64,000 nucleotides of DNA, from NCBI RefSeq assembly GCF_021390595.1, contig NZ_JAJEJR010000001.1, forward strand, positions 2,852,001 through 2,916,000, read 5' to 3'. Shown piece by piece: positions 57,975 through 64,000 of this stretch; positions within the stretch are counted from its first letter, which is position 1, and every line of letters starts with the position of its first letter. Position numbers and translations under genes: made by a program. The notes beneath the pieces are model-generated. The model was not told the origin of the DNA. It searched no databases and saw only the letters and a program-made list of their open reading frames with translations. Source of the stretch: Paraburkholderia sp. HP33-1 (GTDB taxonomy: Bacteria; Pseudomonadota; Gammaproteobacteria; Burkholderiales; Burkholderiaceae).

Positions 57975-59360
57975 TTACAGGACCGCCGCGAGCGCGAAGG
58001 TCAGGGCCAGCCCCATCACCGAGATGATGGTCTCGAGGAGCGACCACGTCTTGAAGGTCTGCCCCACCGTCATACCGAAGTATTCCTTGATCAGCCAGAA
58101 GCCGCCGTCGTTCACGTGCGAGAAGATCAGCGAGCCTGAGCCGGTCGCGAGCACCATCAGTTCCGGCTTCACCTGCACCGCGCCCGCCGCCGCGATCGGC
58201 GCGACGATGCCGCAGGCGGTCGTCATCGCGACGGTGGCCGAACCGGTCGCGAGACGGATCATCGCCGCGACGAGCCAGCCGAACAGCAGCGGCGACAGAT
58301 GCACCGCGGTCGCCACGTTGGTGATTTCCTTCGAAATGCCGCTATCCATCAGCACGCGGCCAAAACCGCCGCCCGCGCCGACGATCAGCGTAATGCCCGC
58401 GATCGGCGCCAGGCATTCGCCGCAGAACTTCTGGATCTGCTCGCGATTGAAGCCGCGGCTCGCGCCGAAGGTCCAGAAGCTGACCAGCACGGCCGTCAGG
58501 AGCGCGACGTCGGTGTTGCCGAAGAAACGCAGCAGATCGTTCGGCAGTGTCTTCGGCTCGAAGACCAGGTCGGCCCAGCTGCCCACCAGCATCAGAACCA
58601 CCGGCAACAGGATCGTGACCAGCGTGATGCCGAAGCCCGGCAGTTCGCGCTTCGGTGTGTTGGCTTTCGCGCCGTTGCCATTACTCGCACCGCTGCCGAG
58701 AAATTGCGCGGCAAGCGGATTTTCCTTCGGCAACTGGATATGGCGGCTCACCAGCAGCGCGAAAAGCGGACCGGCGACGATTGCGCACGGCACGCCGACG
58801 ATCAGACCGTAGGCGATCGTCTTGCCAATGTCGGCGTTATACGCCTGCACGGCGAGCAGTGCGGCCGGGTGCGGCGGAATCAGCCCGTGCACGACGGACA
58901 GACCCGCGACCATCGGCAGGCCGACCAGTAGCAGCGATTTATTGGTGCGCTTGGCGACGTTGAATGCAATCGGAATCAGCAGGACGAAACCGACTTCGAA
59001 GAACACCGGCAAGCCGACGATGATCGCGACGACCATCATCGCCCAGTGAATGTGCTTCTCGCCGAACCAGTTGATCAGCGTGGTTGCGACGCGCTCGGCG
59101 CCGCCCGATTCGGCCATCATCTTGCCGAGCATCGTGCCGAGGCCGACCACGATGGCGATGTGTCCAAGCGTGTTGCCGTTACCTGTTTCGAACGATTTGA
59201 CGATGGTCTGCATCGGCATGCCGGCCACGAGGCCGAGCAGCAGCGAGACGATGATCAGGACGAGAAACGGATAGATCTTTAAGCGCGTGATCATGAAGAT
59301 CAGCAACGCGATCGCGATCAGCGCGTATACCAGCAGCATGCTGCCGTGGACAGCTTCCAT
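57975..59360 (-). CDS. gntT: Gluconate permease (GntP family)
   Basis: The 461-residue inner-membrane permease has about 12-14 helices. Hallmarks are VVGLGTMLGKMMAESGGAERVATTLI and MVAGLSVVHGLIPPHPAALLAVQAY, the conserved GntP regions. It imports gluconate with protons, matching the neighbouring kinase. The start at 59360 is the first ATG of the frame. Confidence 0.9.
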   Translation of the reverse strand: MEAVHGSMLLVYALIAIALLIFMITRLKIYPFLVLIIVSLLLGLVAGMPMQTIVKSFETGNGNTLGHIAIVVGLGTMLGKMMAESGGAERVATTLINWFGEKHIHWAMMVVAIIVGLPVFFEVGFVLLIPIAFNVAKRTNKSLLLVGLPMVAGLSVVHGLIPPHPAALLAVQAYNADIGKTIAYGLIVGVPCAIVAGPLFALLVSRHIQLPKENPLAAQFLGSGASNGNGAKANTPKRELPGFGITLVTILLPVVLMLVGSWADLVFEPKTLPNDLLRFFGNTDVALLTAVLVSFWTFGASRGFNREQIQKFCGECLAPIAGITLIVGAGGGFGRVLMDSGISKEITNVATAVHLSPLLFGWLVAAMIRLATGSATVAMTTACGIVAPIAAAGAVQVKPELMVLATGSGSLIFSHVNDGGFWLIKEYFGMTVGQTFKTWSLLETIISVMGLALTFALAAVL

Positions 59361-59521
59361 GAAGCTACTCCTTTAAGTTATTGATTTCTGGGTGCGGGCA
59401 CGGCCGGCACTTCGTCTCACGGCAACCTGCGCGATGCCTGAAAAACCGGCTAGCCGCGCGGTGGCTGAATTTTACTGTTTGTTTCCCGAAAGCGCGCGCC
59501 AATCCAGCACGCATAACTAGC

Positions 59522-59575
59522 AAAAAAAAAGAGCCTCGGCGCGACAGCCTGTTGCGGCTGTATCGACGAGACTCC
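59522..59575 (-). terminator. Intrinsic terminator of the edd-eda operon
   Basis: On the minus strand an interrupted stem containing ACAGCC/GGCTGT and outer GAG...CTC pairs is followed by nine T residues (59530-59522), about 40 bp after eda. Confidence 0.7.
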
Positions 59576-59613
59576 TTGGCACGGTTCAGGTAACCGATGC
59601 GCTCTTGTGGCGT

Positions 59614-60255
59614 TTAGTGTGCGGGCGCGGCCAGCTCGCTCGCGGCGCGCGCGAGGCGCGTGACCTCATCCCAGTTCTTTGCGGCGAGCGCGGCCTTAGG
59701 CGTGAGCCACGATCCGCCGACGCAAACCACGTTCGGCAACGACAGGAAATGCGGTGCGCTTTCCGGCGTGATGCCGCCGGTCGGGCAGAACTTCAGCGCC
59801 GGGAACGGACCGTGGAACGCCTGTAGCATCGGCACGCCGCCCGCCTGCTGCGCGGGGAAGAACTTGACGATCTCGTATCCGAGTTCGAGTGCGAGGATGA
59901 TGTCCGACGGCGTCATCACGCCGGGCAACAGCGGCAGACCCGCATCCTGAGCGGCCTGGTGCAGCTCTTTGGTCAAGCCGGGCGACACGCCGAACTGTGC
60001 GCCCGCCTTCTTCGCCTGCTCGCAATGCTCGGGCTTCGTGAGCGTGCCGACACCGACCACGATGTCGTCGGCGAGTTCGCACGCACGCTCGATCGCACCG
60101 AGGCCCGCCGGCGTGCGCAGCGTGATTTCGAGCACTTTCACGCCGCCCGCATGCAATGCGCGCGACACGTGTTCGCCCTGTTCGACCGTGTCGAACGCGA
60201 GCACCGGAATCACCGGGCCGAGGCGCACGATATCGCTTACTGTTTTCGCCGTCAT
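59614..60255 (-). CDS. eda: KDPG aldolase (2-keto-3-deoxy-6-phosphogluconate aldolase)
   Basis: The 213-residue aldolase splits KDPG into pyruvate and glyceraldehyde 3-phosphate, the last step of the Entner-Doudoroff pathway. The Schiff-base Lys is in YEIVKFFPAQ (about residue 133) and the catalytic Glu in KVLEITLRT (about residue 43); GVGTLT and CPTGGI are phosphate/carboxylate-binding loops. It follows edd by 2 bp, so the two are co-transcribed. Confidence 0.97.
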   Translation of the reverse strand: MTAKTVSDIVRLGPVIPVLAFDTVEQGEHVSRALHAGGVKVLEITLRTPAGLGAIERACELADDIVVGVGTLTKPEHCEQAKKAGAQFGVSPGLTKELHQAAQDAGLPLLPGVMTPSDIILALELGYEIVKFFPAQQAGGVPMLQAFHGPFPALKFCPTGGITPESAPHFLSLPNVVCVGGSWLTPKAALAAKNWDEVTRLARAASELAAPAH

Positions 60256-60257
60256 GG

Positions 60258-62201
60258 TCAGACTCCTTGTTTCTGAAGCGCCGCGCCGGCTTGCGCGGTG
60301 CTCGTGTGATGGCCGCTGGGTTGATGGCCGTGCTTGTCGCCGTGCTTATGGTCACTGCCGTGGCCGTCCTCGCCGACCAGCCTGCCGAATACCGACGCGC
60401 CCTGCTCCGCCGGCGCCGCCGCCGCCCGGAATACGCCGAACAGCTCGCGGCCGAAGCCGACTTCGTTGTCCGCCTGATGCAGCGGCTCTGCGTTCGGACG
60501 CGCGGCCCATTCGGCGGCGTCGATTTCGATGTCGAGCACGCCGGCTTCGGCGTCGATCACCAGCATGTCGCCGGTGCGAACCTTGCCGATCGGCCCTTGC
60601 AGCAACGCTTCCGGCGACAGATGAATCACCGCCGGCACCTTGCCCGACGCGCCCGACATGCGGCCGTCGGTCACCAGCGCGACATGGAAACCCTGATCCT
60701 GCAGCACACCGAGCAGCGGCGTCAAACGATGCAGCTCGGGCATGCCGTTTGCCTGCGCGCCCTGAAAGCGCACCACCGCGATGAAGTCGCGCTTGAGCTC
60801 ACCATTGTCGAACGCTTCCTGCACCGCTTCCTGCGAATCGAACACGATCGCTGGCGCCTTCACCTTGCGGTGCTGCGCCGCGACCGCCGAGATCTTGATC
60901 ACGCCACGGCCGAGCTTGCCCTGCATCAGACGCAGGCCGCCGTCCGGCTGGAACGGCTCCTTGATGCCGCGCAGCACCGCGGTATCCGCGCTGGCCTCGA
61001 CGCCCGCCACCCATTGCAGCTTGCTGTCGATCAGCTTCGGCTCCTCGGTGTAGCGCTTCAGGCCCTTGCCCGCGACCGTGTTCACGTCTTCATGCAGCAG
61101 ACCGCCTTCGAGCAGATTGCGCACGAGGAACGCGACACCGCCCGCCGCGTGGAAGTGGTTCACGTCGGCCTTGCCATTCGGATAGATCTTCGCGAGCAGC
61201 GGCACGGCCTGCGACAGCGTGTCGAAGTCGTCCCAGTCGATCACGATGCCTGCCGCACGCGCAATCGCGACGAGGTGCAGCGTGTGATTGGTCGAGCCAC
61301 CGGTCGCCAGCAGCGCGACGATGCCGTTGACGATCGCCTTCTCGTCGACGACATGGCCGATCGGCATGTAGTGACCGCGCTCGACGGTCAGATCGAGCAC
61401 GCGGCGCGCGGCCTGCGCGGTCAGCGCGTCGCGAAGCGACGTGTGCGGATGCACGAAGGCCGAGCCAGGCAGATGCAGGCCCATCACTTCCATCAGCATC
61501 TGGTTGCTGTTCGCGGTGCCGTAGAAGGTGCAGGTGCCGTGGCTGTGATAGGCGGCCGCTTCCGCTTCGAGCAGCGCCTCGCGGCCGCACTGGCCGGTCG
61601 CGAACTGCTGGCGCGTCTTCGCTTTGTCGTCATTGGACAGGCCGCTCGCCATCGGCCCCGCCGGCACGAAGATGGTCGGCAGATGGCCGAATTGCAGCGC
61701 GCCGATCAGGAGACCCGGCACGATCTTGTCGCAGATGCCGAGGCACAGCGCCGCGTCGAACATATTGTGCGTGAGCGCGACGGCCGTGCTCATCGCGATC
61801 ACTTCGCGCGAGAACAGCGACAGCTCCATGCCCGCGTTGCCCTGCGTGACGCCGTCGCACATCGCCGGCACGCCGCCCGCGAATTGCGCGACGCCGCCGT
61901 TTTCACGCGCGGCCTGCTTGATGATGTCCGGGTAGTTTTTGTACGGCGCGTGCGCCGACAGCATCTCGTTGTACGAGGAAACGATGCCGATGTTCGGCTC
62001 GCGGATCTGCTTGATCACGAGCTTGTCGTTGCCTTCGAGGCCTGCGAAACCGTGGGCGAGGTTCGCGCACGACAACGCGCCGCGCGCCGGGAAGCGCCCC
62101 TGCGCATGCTGGATACGGGCCAGATACGCTTCACGGGTGGGCTTGCTGCGCTCGATCACGCGTTTGGTGACCTTCAACAATTGCGAATGCGGGGAAACCA
62201 T
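60258..62201 (-). CDS. edd: 6-phosphogluconate dehydratase
   Basis: The 647-residue Fe-S dehydratase converts 6-phosphogluconate to KDPG. It has [41 protein letters not shown] and [29 protein letters not shown], with the Cys residues that ligate the Fe-S cluster, and [18 protein letters not shown] near the C-terminus. It is about 45 residues longer than E. coli Edd (603): the end is a His-rich tail with seven His in twenty residues ([20 protein letters not shown]). ATG 62201 has AAGGAG six bases upstream. It heads the edd-eda operon. Confidence 0.95.
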   Translation of the reverse strand: MVSPHSQLLKVTKRVIERSKPTREAYLARIQHAQGRFPARGALSCANLAHGFAGLEGNDKLVIKQIREPNIGIVSSYNEMLSAHAPYKNYPDIIKQAARENGGVAQFAGGVPAMCDGVTQGNAGMELSLFSREVIAMSTAVALTHNMFDAALCLGICDKIVPGLLIGALQFGHLPTIFVPAGPMASGLSNDDKAKTRQQFATGQCGREALLEAEAAAYHSHGTCTFYGTANSNQMLMEVMGLHLPGSAFVHPHTSLRDALTAQAARRVLDLTVERGHYMPIGHVVDEKAIVNGIVALLATGGSTNHTLHLVAIARAAGIVIDWDDFDTLSQAVPLLAKIYPNGKADVNHFHAAGGVAFLVRNLLEGGLLHEDVNTVAGKGLKRYTEEPKLIDSKLQWVAGVEASADTAVLRGIKEPFQPDGGLRLMQGKLGRGVIKISAVAAQHRKVKAPAIVFDSQEAVQEAFDNGELKRDFIAVVRFQGAQANGMPELHRLTPLLGVLQDQGFHVALVTDGRMSGASGKVPAVIHLSPEALLQGPIGKVRTGDMLVIDAEAGVLDIEIDAAEWAARPNAEPLHQADNEVGFGRELFGVFRAAAAPAEQGASVFGRLVGEDGHGSDHKHGDKHGHQPSGHHTSTAQAGAALQKQGV

Positions 62202-62279
62202 CGGAGCTCCTTCGTCGTTGGCGGCAGGCGCGCGCATGACACCAGGCGGTATCGCGGGGTTGTGTTGTCGAACGAGGCA

Positions 62280-62308
62280 ATGTTAGTAGAAAAACTACAT
62301 GATCGCAA
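62280..62308 (-). promoter_or_regulatory. edd promoter with HexR-like operator in the spacer
   Basis: On the minus strand, TTGCGA (62308-62303) and TAACAT (62285-62280) are 17 bp apart. The operator-like TGTAGTTTTTCTACT (62299-62285) fills most of the spacer. It matches the HexR palindrome type (TGTA...TACA, AT-rich centre) known in gammaproteobacteria, so binding there would block RNA polymerase. Confidence 0.65.
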
Positions 62309-62416
62309 TGACGAACTCTGCTGCGACGCCGCATCGCGCTGATGGCCGCATCGCCCTATTGACGGTGCTTGTACGCTCCACAGCAAAAACCCAGGGAATA
62401 CACTTACTCATCGATA

Positions 62417-62466
62417 TGTAGTTTTTGTACATCCCTTTTGTATGCCATCGGTCAATCGGATATAGT
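62417..62466 (+). promoter_or_regulatory. hexR promoter and second HexR-like operator
   Basis: TTGTAT (62438-62443) and TATAGT (62461-62466) with a 17-bp spacer form a good promoter. Just upstream, TGTAGTTTTTGTACA (62417-62431) is a near-perfect palindrome of the same type as the edd operator, which suggests autoregulation by HexR. Confidence 0.65.
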
Positions 62467-62499
62467 CCACACGTTCTTCAGCATAGTGCGAGTTTTCCG

Positions 62500-63345
62500 A
62501 TGATGCTGTCCCAGGTGGAGGAGATGCGCGACCAGCTGCGCCCGTCCGAGCGCAAGCTGGCCGATTACGTGATCGAGGCGCCGCGCGAGGTGCTCGATCT
62601 GTCGATGACCGAGGTCGCCGCGCGCGCGGGCGTGAGTCAGCCGACGATCGCGCGCTTCTGTCACGCGCTCGGCTTTTCCGGGTTTCGCGAGTTCAAGATC
62701 CGCCTCGCGCAGGGCATCGCCGCCGAAGTGCCGGCCGTCTATCGCGACGTGCGGCCCGACGAGCCGACGCCGGGCGTCGCCGCGAAGGTGCTCGACCGGA
62801 CCATCGGCGCGCTGATCCAGGTGCGCAACAATCTGTCGTCGGACAGCGTCGCGGCGGCCATCGACATCCTCGCGCGGGCGAAGCGCATCGAGTTCTACGG
62901 CGCGGGCGGCTCGGGCATCGCCGCACTCGACGTGCAGCACAAGTTCTTTCGGCTCGGCATGCCGAGCGTCGCCTATTCGGACCCGCATACGTTTCTGATG
63001 TCGGCGGCGCTGCTGGGCGAGGGCGACGTCGTGGTCGCGATCTCGAACACGGGCCGCACGCGCGACATCATCGACGCCGCGAAGGCCGCGCTGAAAGCGG
63101 GCGCAAAGGTGATCGCGATCACGCACGGCAATTCGCCGCTCGCGCGGCTCGCAACCGTGGGCCTCTTTGCAAACGTCGACGAAGACACGGATATCTTTTC
63201 GCCGATGACCTCGCGCGTGTCGCATCTTGCGATCGGCGACATTCTGGCGGTCGGCGTCGCGCTGAGCCGCGGGCCGGACCTGGTGGAGAAGCTCGCGCAG
63301 ACGAAGGAAGTGATTCATCGGCGGCGGGTGGATTCGCGGGGATAA
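62500..63345 (+). CDS. hexR: RpiR-family regulator HexR
   Basis: The 281-residue protein has an N-terminal RpiR HTH (KLADYVIEAPREVLDLSMTEVAARAGVSQPTIARFCHALGFSGFREFKIRLA, about residues 18-70) and a C-terminal SIS domain (IDILARAKRIEFYGAGGSGIAALDVQHKF, VVAISNTGRTRDIID), the KDPG-binding region in HexR. It is divergent from edd-eda. ATG 62500 is used; upstream in-frame codons are not in the family. It likely represses edd, eda and itself. Confidence 0.92.
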   Translation: MMLSQVEEMRDQLRPSERKLADYVIEAPREVLDLSMTEVAARAGVSQPTIARFCHALGFSGFREFKIRLAQGIAAEVPAVYRDVRPDEPTPGVAAKVLDRTIGALIQVRNNLSSDSVAAAIDILARAKRIEFYGAGGSGIAALDVQHKFFRLGMPSVAYSDPHTFLMSAALLGEGDVVVAISNTGRTRDIIDAAKAALKAGAKVIAITHGNSPLARLATVGLFANVDEDTDIFSPMTSRVSHLAIGDILAVGVALSRGPDLVEKLAQTKEVIHRRRVDSRG

Positions 63346-63365
63346 CGCGCGACGAAAAATAAAAC

Positions 63366-63405
63366 AAAGGGCGGTGTGCCGTTCAACCGGCGCACCGCCC
63401 TTTCC
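63366..63405. terminator. Bidirectional terminator between hexR and hemJ
   Basis: AAAGGGCGGTGTGCCG/CGGCGCACCGCCCTTT, a long stem with few mismatches, lies between the convergent genes. Confidence 0.85.
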
Positions 63406-63441
63406 GTCTGTTCCAGCCCGGCGCTGAACGCCGTCAGCCGC

Positions 63442-63858
63442 TCAGAACGGCTTGATCACCACCAGCGCGACCGCCACGAGCATGCCAAGCACCGGCAATT
63501 CGTTGAACATCCGATACCACTTGTCCGAGCGGCGATTCTCGCCGCGCTCGAACCTGCGCAGCAGCACGCCGCAATACGCGTGGTAGATGACGAGCAGCAC
63601 GACCACGCCGACCTTCGCGTGAATCCAGCCCTCCCCGCTGCCGATGCCGATGACGAGCCACAACCACAGCCCGCACGCGATCGCGGGCACGGCAATGAGG
63701 CTCATGAAGCGGAACAGTTTGCGCGCCATCAGCAGAAGACGCGCCGTCGCGGCGGGTTCCGTTTCCATCGCCAGATTGACGAAGATGCGCGGCAGATAAA
63801 ACAGGCCCGCAAACCAGGAAGCAATCAATACGATGTGAAACGTCTTTACCCAGAGCAT
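63442..63858 (-). CDS. hemJ: Protoporphyrinogen oxidase HemJ (CopD-fold membrane protein)
   Basis: The 138-residue protein has four membrane helices and the HemJ layout: MLWVKTFHIVLIASWFAGLFYLPRIFVNLAM (His8 and Arg near residue 24) and WIHAKVGVVVLLVIYHAYCGVLLRRFE (conserved Lys). It is thought to oxidise protoporphyrinogen IX to protoporphyrin IX in heme synthesis in bacteria lacking HemY/HemG. It follows the end of proA by 37 bp on the minus strand, so it may be read through from proA. Confidence 0.86.
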   Translation of the reverse strand: MLWVKTFHIVLIASWFAGLFYLPRIFVNLAMETEPAATARLLLMARKLFRFMSLIAVPAIACGLWLWLVIGIGSGEGWIHAKVGVVVLLVIYHAYCGVLLRRFERGENRRSDKWYRMFNELPVLGMLVAVALVVIKPF

Positions 63859-63895
63859 CGGCGGGTCCTTGTTGTTGTGGCGCTTCGATTCGTGG

Positions 63896-64000
63896 TTATT
63901 GACGGCCTTCGCCGTGACCCAGCACGACGTACTTCAGCGATGTCAGCCCTTCGAGGCCGACCGGACCACGCGCGTGCAGCTTGTCGTTGGAGATGCCGAT
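63896..64000 (-). CDS. proA: Gamma-glutamyl phosphate reductase, C-terminal fragment (cut by window edge)
   Basis: The frame is open from the window edge to a TAA at 63896-63898 and encodes the last 34 residues, ending [24 protein letters not shown] and [10 protein letters not shown]. The RGPxGLEGLT segment is the typical end of ProA, which reduces gamma-glutamyl phosphate in proline synthesis. The rest of the gene lies beyond the window. Confidence 0.85.
   Translation of the reverse strand: MGISNDKLHARGPVGLEGLTSLKYVVLGHGEGRQ

Overview
This 64 kb window is a stretch of core chromosome from a high-GC betaproteobacterium. The gene content, gene order (miaB-ybeZ-ybeY-corC-lnt, dusB-fis-purH, ruvCAB, rplM-rpsI, gltIJKL beside gdhA, divergent edd-eda/hexR) and strong G/C third-position codon bias fit Burkholderiaceae, most likely Paraburkholderia or Burkholderia chromosome 1. 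That placement is inferred from the sequence and no database was searched. I see no insertion sequence, prophage, CRISPR array, tRNA or rRNA operon. Genes are tightly packed and often overlap by 4 bp.

Layout. 1-2.3 kb: end of the D-galactonate dehydratase gene, a galactonate-type MFS transporter and a small membrane protein. 2.4-6 kb: copCD (copper) diverging from a pair of periplasmic c-type cytochromes. 6-13.6 kb: a hemolysin-III-type membrane protein, an RhlE-type RNA helicase, a flavin-binding-like protein, a ferritin-like protein, and an MHS-type transporter behind a gamma-glutamyltransferase. 13.9-20.6 kb: the glycerol regulon (glpR, glpD, glpK) with a probable GlpR operator, interrupted by a structured leader before a 65-aa protein, a TetR regulator and a lipoprotein. 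20.7-22.6 kb: ribB under an FMN riboswitch, and an XRE-cupin regulator. 22.9-29.6 kb: the miaB-ybeZ-ybeY-(chaC-like)-corC-lnt cluster. 29.7-39.8 kb: glutathione transferase, Xaa-Pro aminopeptidase, UbiH-type hydroxylase, dusB-fis, purH, ruvCAB and an MpaB/DUF2236 gene. 39.8-46.7 kb: a histidine phosphatase, dtd, tyrS, anmK, erpA, rplM-rpsI, a small RNA gene, an OsmC-like gene and the RNase P RNA gene. 46.8-55.8 kb: a DUF3025 gene, pyrC, a class II glutamine amidotransferase, the glutamate/aspartate ABC transporter gltIJKL, gdhA and a LysR regulator. 56-64 kb: purB, gluconate kinase and permease, the Entner-Doudoroff genes edd-eda facing the regulator gene hexR, hemJ and the end of proA.

How the genes work together. 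Three sugar-acid or polyol routes converge on lower glycolysis: galactonate (dgo), gluconate via 6-phosphogluconate (gntT, gntK, edd, eda), and glycerol (glpK, glpD). HexR-like palindromes lie at both ends of the edd/hexR intergenic region; one fills the spacer between the edd -35 and -10, the other abuts the hexR -35. Glutamate uptake (gltIJKL) sits beside glutamate dehydrogenase.

The strongest non-protein signal is a compact unit at about 45.36-45.49 kb on the minus strand. It has its own promoter (perfect TATAAT, 17-bp spacer) and a strong intrinsic terminator, and encodes about 88 nt of RNA with four CCUCC anti-Shine-Dalgarno motifs, one displayed in a hairpin loop. It is separate from the rplM-rpsI promoter just downstream. 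Other non-coding elements are an FMN riboswitch, RNase P RNA and a folded leader ahead of the 65-aa protein.
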